Below are positions 1-5,377 of a DNA stretch of 5,377 nucleotides, piece after piece. Position 1 is the first letter of the stretch. The number at the start of each line of letters is the position of its first letter. The stretch is from Bacillota bacterium (GTDB lineage: Bacteria; Bacillota; Clostridia; Lachnospirales; Lachnospiraceae): the NCBI GenBank assembly GCA_009177215.1, contig WFLY01000152.1, positions 18,493 to 23,869 of the forward strand, in the 5' to 3' direction. The notes below the pieces were generated by a model that was not told the DNA's origin, searched no databases, and saw only the letters and a program-made list of their open reading frames with translations. The position numbers and the translations under genes are program-made.

Positions 1-12
1 AGTTGTATATGA

Positions 13-38
13 ATATCAAATGATTTATTTTTTGATAT
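13..38. repeat. AT-rich inverted repeat downstream of the kinase-like gene
   Basis: ATATCAAA (13-20) and TTTGATAT (31-38) form a perfect 8-bp inverted repeat with a 10-base loop, about 40 bases past the kinase-like stop. A second, 6-bp pair (ATCAAT 51-56, ATTGAT 63-68) lies closer. With so few G-C pairs neither is a convincing terminator. The rest of 1-77 shows nothing else. Confidence 0.3.
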
Positions 39-77
39 AAAATATTGTAAATCAATTAATTTATTGATGTATTTTAA

Positions 78-569
78 TTATATAACTTCAATTCTCTCAA
101 AATACTTAATTAAAATATCCGCGCAGTTCTCAATTCCCAGAGCGGTGGTATCTAAAATCATATGGTAATTGCTAACATCACCCCACACCTTATCGGTATT
201 TTCAAAATAATATTCCGACCGCTCCCGGTCGTTCTTTTCAAGAAGCTCTTTCGCGGCATCATAGGATAAATTTTCCTTCTTCATAATGCGCCGAATACGG
301 TCTTCCTTATCCGCACAGATATACACGTTAAATACGTTTACCTGATCCTCCAAAATCTCGGAAGCGCAGCGTCCCAAAATAATGCATGGCTGCTTCGCCA
401 GCTCCTTTATCACTTTCGACTCGGACTGAAAATCATGATTATAATCTTCCAGTTTGTCTTCAATATATGCCTTATCGTATACAGGTACTTGAAGCTTTTT
501 AGACAATTCCTCCGCAATCATACTGGCGCCCGTTCCAAACCTACGACTCATAGTAATCACTAAATTCAT
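78..569 (-). CDS. Cytidylate kinase-like family protein, compact form (163 aa)
   Basis: This is a P-loop nucleoside-monophosphate-kinase-fold protein of the cytidylate kinase-like family, presumably cytoplasmic; the substrate is unproven. Residues 1-17 form the first strand and a glycine-rich loop (SRRFGTGASM, 8-17), matching the family's usual GRQFGSGG-type loop and, like it, lacking the classical GK[ST]. YDK at 31-33, GRCA at 66-69, the strand and helix ICADKEDRIRR at 84-94, a lid-like NDRERSEYY at 113-121 and WGD at 129-131 all follow the family order. The family is usually about 200 residues; here the stretch between YDK and the GRCA helix is short, so a helical insert seems to be missing. 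I chose ATG at 567-569 because GGAGGA (577-582) lies 7 bases upstream; a longer frame opening at a TTG (603-605) has no such site. It stands alone with its own promoter. Family assignment is firm and biochemical role is not. Confidence 0.88.
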   Translation of the reverse strand: MNLVITMSRRFGTGASMIAEELSKKLQVPVYDKAYIEDKLEDYNHDFQSESKVIKELAKQPCIILGRCASEILEDQVNVFNVYICADKEDRIRRIMKKENLSYDAAKELLEKNDRERSEYYFENTDKVWGDVSNYHMILDTTALGIENCADILIKYFERIEVI

Positions 570-576
570 AACCTGC

Positions 577-582
577 TCCTCC
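577..582 (-). promoter_or_regulatory. Shine-Dalgarno site deciding the kinase-like gene start
   Basis: On the minus strand this reads GGAGGA and lies 7 bases before ATG 567-569. It supports the 163-residue start over the 12-residue-longer TTG start at 603-605, within which this site would be coding. Confidence 0.85.
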
Positions 583-613
583 GTTTCATAATGATTCTCA
601 CCCAATCACCCTG

Positions 614-626
614 TTTTGCAGCAAAA
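614..626. repeat. Short palindrome in the kinase-like gene leader
   Basis: TTTTGC-A-GCAAAA is a perfect 6-bp inverted repeat around one central base. It sits between the predicted transcription start (about 636) and the start codon (569). The position would suit a repressor operator, but it is short and AT-rich, so chance is possible. Confidence 0.35.
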
Positions 627-642
627 GTAATTTTGTGAAAAA

Positions 643-671
643 ATCATAACATATTTTGCCTTGTAAAACAA
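643..671 (-). promoter_or_regulatory. Predicted sigma-A promoter of the kinase-like gene
   Basis: On the minus strand the -10 box is TATGAT (643-648), preceded by TG one base upstream, which makes an extended -10. A weak -35 box, TTGTTT (666-671), lies at the ideal 17-base spacing. The expected start is near 636, giving a leader of roughly 65 bases that contains the 614-626 palindrome. The extended -10 would compensate for the poor -35. Confidence 0.6.
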
Positions 672-718
672 CTCCATGGCTTTTACATTTTAGAAACTAC
701 GCCATTCCCATAAAATGC

Positions 719-1789
719 TTATAATTTATGGAAATTCCGTTCGCAGATAAAATTCCAAAAATCATCTTCTGCTAAAGGTTTTGAGAAATAGTAACCCTGT
801 ATATAGCTGATTCCTAATTCTTTCATGGTATGGTACTGTTCTTTTGTCTCAATCCCCTCAGAAACAATTTCAAGGTTCATCCCATGTATCATACTGATCG
901 CATTATCCATAACATATTTGGCTTTTGGGCTTTCAAAATATGCTGTTGTCATATCCTTGTCAAACTTCACGATATCTACCGGCATATCTACAATGTAATT
1001 CAGATTGGACTGTCCTGTTCCGAAATCATCCAACGAAAACCGGACACCGTATGCCATCAGCTTTTCCATATTATTTAACAACACGGATTTTGCATCAAGT
1101 GATACCGATTCTGTAATTTCCAAATTGATCTGTTCCGTAGAAATCTCGTATTTTTCCATAATATGTATAAACTCTTCTGCCAGCTGCTCATATGCGCACT
1201 GCACAACGGATAAATTGATTTCCAAATAATGCAGCCCGTACTGTTGAATGTTCCTTTCCTTTATCATACGGCATACTTTTTCAACAAGCGCTAATACAGC
1301 AAACGACTGTTCCTTTCCAAAAAGCTGTCTGGTATATTGCATCAATGCGCTATGGTTGAACATTCCCGACTGCCTATTCAAGTTTGTTTCTGGATTTTCC
1401 AGTTTTAAATAAAGGATCACCATTCCAATAGCTGACATATAGCCTACAATCAATAAGTCTTCGTCAAAAAATTGTAATAATGATGCTCCTATCCATATCG
1501 TCATCCAAAGCTGTACGGCTTCCCGTCTTACCGGATTGATTCTGCTTTTCTCTTTCTTTATAAGGCAAAAATTGATGACTAGAAAGCCTACCGCAAAAAT
1601 ATAGGTTGCTATAACGCTGGCTCCATAGGTATAGATAATTGTAATCCCATCTTCGGCGAGCCTGTAATCAAGCGGCAGGATATAAATAAGCAGCATACCC
1701 GCCAATGCAGTAAGTTCATATTTCTGTACTTTATTCTTGTACTCTTTCTTTTTTGTATAAATATCAACACATACATATAACTGTAAACC
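719..1789 (-). pseudogene. Remnant of a membrane-bound EAL-domain (c-di-GMP phosphodiesterase) protein, 5'-truncated and internally deleted
   Basis: EAL domains hydrolyse cyclic-di-GMP. The frame is open from just after a TGA (1790-1792) but has no ATG until 1694-1696 and no ribosome site before that or before the TTG at 1703-1705. Counting from that TTG, 328 residues remain. Hydrophobic segments at about 1-12, 22-50, 64-80 and 84-101 form a partial membrane anchor. Residues 134-141 (SFAVLALV) look like the first strand of a GGDEF domain, but the frame passes directly at about 141/142 (DNA about 1283-1290) to a late helix of the EAL domain (EKVCRMIKE). Later EAL motifs are present: N164 in INLS, E196 in LEITE, D226/D227 in DDFGTG, K247, E283 in SEGIET, and Q303 in QGYYFSKPL. 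The defining ExLxR (EAL) motif and the first barrel strand are absent, so catalysis is very unlikely. I infer an in-frame deletion from a longer GGDEF-EAL ancestor. It might still be expressed as a non-catalytic protein. Confidence 0.82.
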
Positions 1790-1827
1790 TCACATATGGG
1801 CACACACCAACCGGTCATATTCGGCAA

Positions 1828-1855
1828 ACAGCCGGCCTCGAAAGAAGCCGGCTGT
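1828..1855 (-). terminator. Strong hairpin just after the permease gene, candidate terminator
   Basis: A perfect 9-bp inverted repeat, ACAGCCGGC (1828-1836) and GCCGGCTGT (1847-1855), encloses a 10-base loop in which two more pairs can form. It begins 5 bases beyond the permease stop. On the minus strand only TTT follows within the next few bases, so it is a poor intrinsic terminator by T-tract. It may instead protect the 3' end of the mRNA. It fits as the end of the exporter operon. Confidence 0.55.
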
Positions 1856-1860
1856 AAAAT

Positions 1861-4236
1861 TTATTCTGTCACAAGTTCTCGAATCTTGACGCGTTTGATC
1901 TTTGCGGATAAAAGGAACGCGAACGCGAAAAATGCTATTCCCATAAAGACCACGGGCAAAACCACCGTCCGTGGTGTGAAGTCGCAGTAAAGCTTGGTAA
2001 CTCCGATCATTCTGAACGAAAGCGTGAGAACGGGCTGCGAGGCGAACGCGCTGAGCGCCGCGCCCAAAGCCGCGCCCAATACCGCCGTTATCGCGAACCT
2101 CACGGCGAAGCCCAGCCGCAGCTTGTCGGAGGTAAAGCCCACCGCCTTGTAGATACCGATGTCGGTGCGCTCGTGGGTAAACGCTTTCGACACGACCATT
2201 CTCACCACCACGAACGCGAAAATCAGGGAGAAAACATAGATAAACGCCTGCATTGCGTTCACGAGAGAGGTGTACGCTATGCCGCCCGAGTCGTCTATGC
2301 TATCGTAGATCACGGTCGTCAAGGTATCGCCAAGCTTTTCGTCAAGCTCCCGCTTTATATCGCTAAGCTTCGATAGATCATCGAACATATATCCAAGCTC
2401 CAGATTGTTATGCGGAACGCCCAGCTTATCCGCGCTGTCAAAGCTCATTCCCAGCACCATGCCGCCATCGTTGGTTTTCTGGAAAAATCCCGTGATGATG
2501 AATTCCTCCTCGTTTTCCTTGTACGCCAGCCGCATTTTGTCGCCAATTTTCAGATCGTAAGCCTCCGCGACTATTTCGGTTATCAGCATTTCGTTGTCGT
2601 AACGGGGCGCTCTGCCCTTTAAGATGTTGTCCATCTGCTCGGAATACTTGTAGATCTTGCAGAGAATACTGTCGCCGTCGTAGAACAGCATAGCGTTGTT
2701 GCGATAGAGCTTATTGTAAACGCCCTCTTTGCTGTCGACGATTTTTTCCGCTTCAGCCATTGCCGCTTCCGTTTCCTCGACGGATTTTTCCGTGCTCTCG
2801 TCGGGCAATATCTCCAAATTCGGAGTGTACAGTCCCATTGCCACCTGCGCGGTTTTTGAGGAAAGTATATTCCCAATAAGGTTGACTGTTATCATAAAGA
2901 ACGTGAGTATGCCGACTATCAGAAGCGCCCCGACGTACCTGCCGAAGCCCGACGTTATCTGCCTGAACGCGAGGCTCGCCGAAAGCGCCTTTTTGGAGAT
3001 CGGCGCTTGAAGCCGGCTGTTGAAATAAATTTCCTCTTTGCCGCCCGAGATCGCGCGGACGGGAGATATTTTTGCGGCTTTGCGCGTTCTTATCAAGATC
3101 AAAACCGTGCAGACCGCCAAGATCGTCAGCATAAACAGCGCGGCTTTTCCCACGGAAACATTCTTGTTCGGAAAAATGCCCGTGCTTTGCATACAAATTC
3201 GACTGATGGCTTTTTCTATCGGAACCGCCGCGATACAGCCGACAATTATTCCGATAAACTGCGCCAGTAAATACCGCCAGATAAAAAGCGCGCGTATCTT
3301 CCCGCTGCCAAAGCCTTGAGCTTTGAGGATACCTATCGTCACATAGTCCGTTTCGATCTCCGCGCCAATACTGTGGCTCATAACGACAAGCACGATAACG
3401 AACAAAAACGCCGCGAAAACCAGCGCCATATTTATAAGAATGTCGGGGAGCATAACCGTAAATTTGTACGCGTCGTCACTTGTAAAGATACCAGTCACTA
3501 TATAGCCCGTTTTCTCCTTAAGCTCCAGCGTCAGCTCGCGAGCGAGCTTTGTCATAGATCTATTATAGCTTTCAGGCTTTTTGATACGCGCCACAACCCT
3601 CTCCCAAGACTTTTCGGCTGTTGAAGACGGTTTGCACTCCTCGGTTATCCTATCGAGATCGCCGTCGCTTATAAACAGCCAGCTTCCGCTGAAGGTCGAT
3701 GCTCCGCCCATAGGCTCCTCCACAAAGCCCTTCAGCGTAAAATCGTACGTTCGGTCACCAAACCTTGCGGTAAACTTGTCGCCGATCTCGCATTTGTAGA
3801 CGGATTTATGTCCGAGCGGAACGTATATCTCGCCGTCATTTATTGTCCTCTGCCCGCTTTCAAGACCGCTTAAGTCGTCCTTGTAGAATCTGAGACCGCT
3901 CAGCGCGGTTTTCAGATTATCGCCGTCGTCAGTATCGCTGCCGTCTTTTTTTACCGAGTCGGGTCGCAGAAAATCAAAATATTCCACATCGCTGACAAAC
4001 TCCGAGCTTTCGATAACCGAACGCATTTCATCGGTCAGCGCGGACATCGGAAAAGCAAGCTGAACGTCGCAGACCGCTTCGCTTTTCAGAGCCGCTTTCA
4101 CGGCGTTTTGGTAGTTATCCCGCACGGATATAAGCGAGGTCATAACCGCCGAGATTATCACCATAAGAAACGTGACGCTGATAAACGTGCCCTTTTTCTT
4201 CTTGATATTCGCTTTAAGTAAAGTCAAAATTTCCAT
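1861..4236 (-). CDS. FtsX/MacB-type ABC transporter permease (791 aa)
   Basis: This is the membrane subunit of an ABC exporter or mechanotransmission complex, working with the ATPase encoded just upstream; substrate unknown. The protein is two FtsX-type halves. Counting from MEIL, TM1 is at about 17-37, a large extracytoplasmic domain at 40-262, and TM2-4 near 266-287, 318-338 and 366-383. The second half has TM5 near 434-457, a second extracytoplasmic domain at about 460-655, and TM6-8 near 660-682, 712-733 and 758-779. The two halves share a coupling motif after their second helix: VTIGILKAQGF (about 299-309) and TDIGIYKAVGF (691-701). They also end alike, with ISPVRAI (about 390-396) and VKIREL (783-788). 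Eight helices with two large outer domains distinguish it from ten-helix BceB permeases. I chose ATG 4234-4236 because MEILTLLKANIKKKKG is a typical family start and GAGGTG (4241-4246) lies just upstream; ATG at 4249-4251 would add five residues. Base composition is much more GC-rich than the EAL remnant next to it. Confidence 0.93.
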   Translation of the reverse strand: MEILTLLKANIKKKKGTFISVTFLMVIISAVMTSLISVRDNYQNAVKAALKSEAVCDVQLAFPMSALTDEMRSVIESSEFVSDVEYFDFLRPDSVKKDGSDTDDGDNLKTALSGLRFYKDDLSGLESGQRTINDGEIYVPLGHKSVYKCEIGDKFTARFGDRTYDFTLKGFVEEPMGGASTFSGSWLFISDGDLDRITEECKPSSTAEKSWERVVARIKKPESYNRSMTKLARELTLELKEKTGYIVTGIFTSDDAYKFTVMLPDILINMALVFAAFLFVIVLVVMSHSIGAEIETDYVTIGILKAQGFGSGKIRALFIWRYLLAQFIGIIVGCIAAVPIEKAISRICMQSTGIFPNKNVSVGKAALFMLTILAVCTVLILIRTRKAAKISPVRAISGGKEEIYFNSRLQAPISKKALSASLAFRQITSGFGRYVGALLIVGILTFFMITVNLIGNILSSKTAQVAMGLYTPNLEILPDESTEKSVEETEAAMAEAEKIVDSKEGVYNKLYRNNAMLFYDGDSILCKIYKYSEQMDNILKGRAPRYDNEMLITEIVAEAYDLKIGDKMRLAYKENEEEFIITGFFQKTNDGGMVLGMSFDSADKLGVPHNNLELGYMFDDLSKLSDIKRELDEKLGDTLTTVIYDSIDDSGGIAYTSLVNAMQAFIYVFSLIFAFVVVRMVVSKAFTHERTDIGIYKAVGFTSDKLRLGFAVRFAITAVLGAALGAALSAFASQPVLTLSFRMIGVTKLYCDFTPRTVVLPVVFMGIAFFAFAFLLSAKIKRVKIRELVTE

Positions 4237-4240
4237 ATTC

Positions 4241-4246
4241 CACCTC
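4241..4246 (-). promoter_or_regulatory. Shine-Dalgarno site of the permease, overlapping the ATPase stop
   Basis: On the minus strand this reads GAGGTG, a six-base match to the anti-Shine-Dalgarno complement, 4 bases before ATG 4234-4236. It overlaps the ATPase stop codon (4245-4247), so ribosomes finishing the ATPase are placed to start the permease, which suggests translational coupling. Confidence 0.7.
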
Positions 4247-5006
4247 ACCATTCAAGCGAGGTAAGCCAAGCGTTTACCTGCGTTTCGCGCGACTTTTCGT
4301 CCTCGGGTCTATACGGCGGCAAGGTAAGCTCGCCGATTATTTTTCCGTCCGAAATGTACAGAATTCTGTTAGCGCGGAGCGCCGCCCGCATATCATGAGT
4401 TACCATCAGTACGCTCTGCCCGTCCTTGTTTAAAGCCGTCAACAAATCGAGAACGTCCGCTGCGTTCTTGCGGTTGAGCGCGCCCGTCGGTTCGTCGGCA
4501 AAGAGTATCTTCGGCGAGTTTATAACGGCTCTGGCAACAGCGCACCGCTGCTGCTCGCCGCCCGAGACCTGCGACGGCAAGTGGTTCTTTATGTGAGATA
4601 CCGACATCTGCGCGAGGAGCTTGTCGGCGCGGCTTTTAACGTCCGCGGAAGACTTGCTCTTATTTAAATACCCCGATACTGCGACGTTCTCAAAAAGCGT
4701 AAGATTGCTGACAAGATGCATTTGCTGGAAAATAAACCCGAAATCCGTATAGCGGAGCTTCGCAAGCTCGCTTTCCTTCATCTTGACAATATCCTTGCCG
4801 TTGTAGAAAACCTCGCCCGCCGCGGCTCTGTCCATACCGCTTAAAGCGTATAGCAGCGTGGATTTTCCCGAACCGGAAGCTCCCATTACCACGGTGAAAT
4901 CTCCCTCGTACAGATCGAAGTCAACGTGCTGCAAAATATGGACTTGCCCTCCGTTATGCGCAAAGCTCTTGCATAATTCTTTTGCCGATAAAACAGCATT
5001 TTTCAT
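4245..5006 (-). CDS. ABC transporter ATPase, MacB/LolD/BceA-like peptide-exporter class (253 aa)
   Basis: This is the cytoplasmic ATP-hydrolysing subunit that drives the FtsX-type permease encoded next. All ABC motifs are present: Walker A GASGSGKST (42-50), Q-loop in FIFQQM (Q94/Q95), signature SGGEQ (148-152), Walker B ILFADE (167-172) with catalytic E172, and H-loop VTHD with H204. The D-loop reads GALN instead of the common GALD or GNLD; as I recall, GALN occurs in BceA-like bacitracin/lantibiotic-resistance ATPases. The C-terminal tail ending in WLTSLEW also resembles that group's usual W-L-x-x-x-G-W ending. Length is normal for the family. The start ATG 5004-5006 has GAAAGGG 9 bases upstream. 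The stop lies 8 bases before the permease start, so the two form an operon. Defence against an antimicrobial peptide is a reasonable guess, but lipid or other peptide export cannot be excluded. Confidence 0.95.
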   Translation of the reverse strand: MKNAVLSAKELCKSFAHNGGQVHILQHVDFDLYEGDFTVVMGASGSGKSTLLYALSGMDRAAAGEVFYNGKDIVKMKESELAKLRYTDFGFIFQQMHLVSNLTLFENVAVSGYLNKSKSSADVKSRADKLLAQMSVSHIKNHLPSQVSGGEQQRCAVARAVINSPKILFADEPTGALNRKNAADVLDLLTALNKDGQSVLMVTHDMRAALRANRILYISDGKIIGELTLPPYRPEDEKSRETQVNAWLTSLEW

Positions 5007-5037
5007 TTTAATTCGCCCTTTCTTTTTTTATAATCCT

Positions 5038-5066
5038 ATTTTACCACAAAAGAATATTAAGAAGTC
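5038..5066 (-). promoter_or_regulatory. Predicted promoter of the exporter operon
   Basis: On the minus strand TAAAAT (5038-5043) is a good -10 box about 30 bases before the ATPase start. The hexamer 17 bases further upstream is GACTTC (5061-5066), a poor -35. A good -10 with a weak -35 is typical of a promoter that needs an activator, and a direct repeat overlaps the -35 position. The GC content falls sharply here (15/60 at 5041-5100). Confidence 0.5.
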
Positions 5067-5073
5067 CTTAAGA
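5057..5073. promoter_or_regulatory. TTAAGA direct repeat with 11-bp period, candidate response-regulator site
   Basis: The plus strand shows TTAAGA at 5057-5062 and again at 5068-5073, an exact 11-bp period with a 5-base spacer. OmpR/PhoB-family regulators bind such tandem repeats about one helical turn apart, often over a weak -35 as here. Peptide-responsive ABC exporters in Firmicutes are often controlled by two-component systems of this family, but none is encoded in the window. Identity of the regulator is inference. Confidence 0.5.
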
Positions 5074-5125
5074 GATTTGAAAATTTTTTGCATTGTTTTC
5101 TCGGAAAGTAACAGAAAAGATATTG

Positions 5126-5377
5126 TTATAAGAATAACTCCATTCCATTGTTAATTTCTATAAATCCCCGCTTTGTAAAAATATCCATTCCTTGTTCACT
5201 GCTGTTATGCCATAATCGCTCTATATTATTCTTTTTGGAATATTCAATAATCCAATCTAAAATTTGATTTGCAAAACCTTGCTTTCTGAACCAAGGAGAA
5301 GTATATGTTTAATATATAGCCCTCTGACTCTCTTTAAATTTTCTTTATAAGGAATACGGGAAAATAGACCTAAAGAT
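5126..5377 (-). pseudogene. GNAT-family acetyltransferase, C-terminal part, frameshifted and cut by the window edge
   Basis: GNAT enzymes transfer an acetyl group from acetyl-CoA. From the right edge one frame reads FSRIPYKENLKRVRGLYIKH, which resembles the family's strand leading to the acetyl-CoA site. The continuation TSPWFRKQGFANQILDWII, containing the R-K-Q-G-F-A version of the acetyl-CoA loop, is in a different frame. It runs on through a helix (EYSKKNNIERLW), NSSEQGMDIFTKRGF and the C-terminus NNGMELFL to the stop at 5126-5128. The shift falls at 5303-5307, inside an alternating AT stretch (gtatatg), where loss of one or four bases would explain it. Without a shift the first frame ends about 15 codons later. 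The N-terminal half lies beyond the window. A sequencing error in the AT run is an alternative to a true pseudogene. Confidence 0.75.

Noticed and set aside
570..605. Longer start (TTG) for the kinase-like protein
   Set aside because: It would turn the strong GGAGGA ribosome site into coding sequence and add 12 residues that precede the natural first strand of the fold.
686..717. Inverted repeat CATTTTA/TAAAATG after the EAL remnant
   Set aside because: Seven AT-rich pairs with an 18-base loop and no following T-run; too weak to call a terminator.
1609..1827. 72-residue minus-strand frame overlapping the start of the EAL remnant
   Set aside because: Its translation beyond 1705 is only a shifted reading of the EAL membrane segment, and the upstream part lacks a ribosome site. 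The in-frame reading of the EAL remnant gives better membrane-anchor residues.
2619..3196. Minus-strand alternative frames within the permease gene
   Set aside because: Same strand but wrong frame. The permease frame has continuous FtsX features, and the alternatives have no recognisable motif.
2729..3319. Overlapping open frames on the plus strand beneath the permease gene
   Set aside because: They are in antisense to a well-supported permease, have arginine- and serine-rich low-information translations, and carry no ribosome site or family motif. GC-rich codons on the other strand explain their openness.
3534..3549. Palindrome AGCTCGC-GA-GCGAGCT inside the permease gene
   Set aside because: It lies within conserved coding sequence and is explained by the codons for a Leu/Glu/Arg-rich helix; no regulatory context.

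Overview
All coding content in this window lies on the minus strand. Gene style suggests a gut-type Firmicute, most likely Lachnospiraceae or a close Clostridia relative. The reasons are strong Shine-Dalgarno sites, a short cytidylate-kinase-like protein, a membrane-anchored EAL protein of a kind I associate with Lachnospiraceae, and a BceA-like peptide ABC exporter. The taxonomic placement is inference from protein style, not a match I could run.

Layout from left to right. Positions 1-77 are AT-rich non-coding sequence. A compact cytidylate-kinase-like protein occupies 78-569 and has its own promoter near 643-671. Next is a remnant of an EAL-type cyclic-di-GMP phosphodiesterase (719-1789). 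It has no good start codon or ribosome site, and its reading frame jumps from a membrane anchor straight into the middle of the EAL domain, losing the ExLxR motif. A GC-rich segment (about 1811-5006) then carries a two-gene ABC exporter: an ATPase (4245-5006) followed 8 bases later by a large FtsX/MacB-type permease (1861-4236). A strong hairpin lies just after the permease stop. The exporter promoter (5038-5066) overlaps a TTAAGA direct repeat with 11-bp spacing, the kind of site an OmpR-family response regulator binds. The right edge (5126-5377) holds the C-terminal part of a GNAT acetyltransferase gene broken by a frameshift.

How it fits together: the exporter is the only clearly intact multi-gene unit. 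ATPase and permease should assemble in the cytoplasmic membrane and probably handle a peptide, lipid or antibiotic substrate. No two-component system or accessory gene is visible beside it. It differs in base composition from its neighbours (42/60 G+C at 2041-2100 against 20/60 at 781-840) and is flanked on both sides by decayed genes, which suggests acquired or rearranged DNA. I found no CRISPR array, RNA gene, transposase or clearly novel multi-gene system. The most interesting points are the deleted EAL protein, the candidate regulator site and the island-like setting of the exporter.
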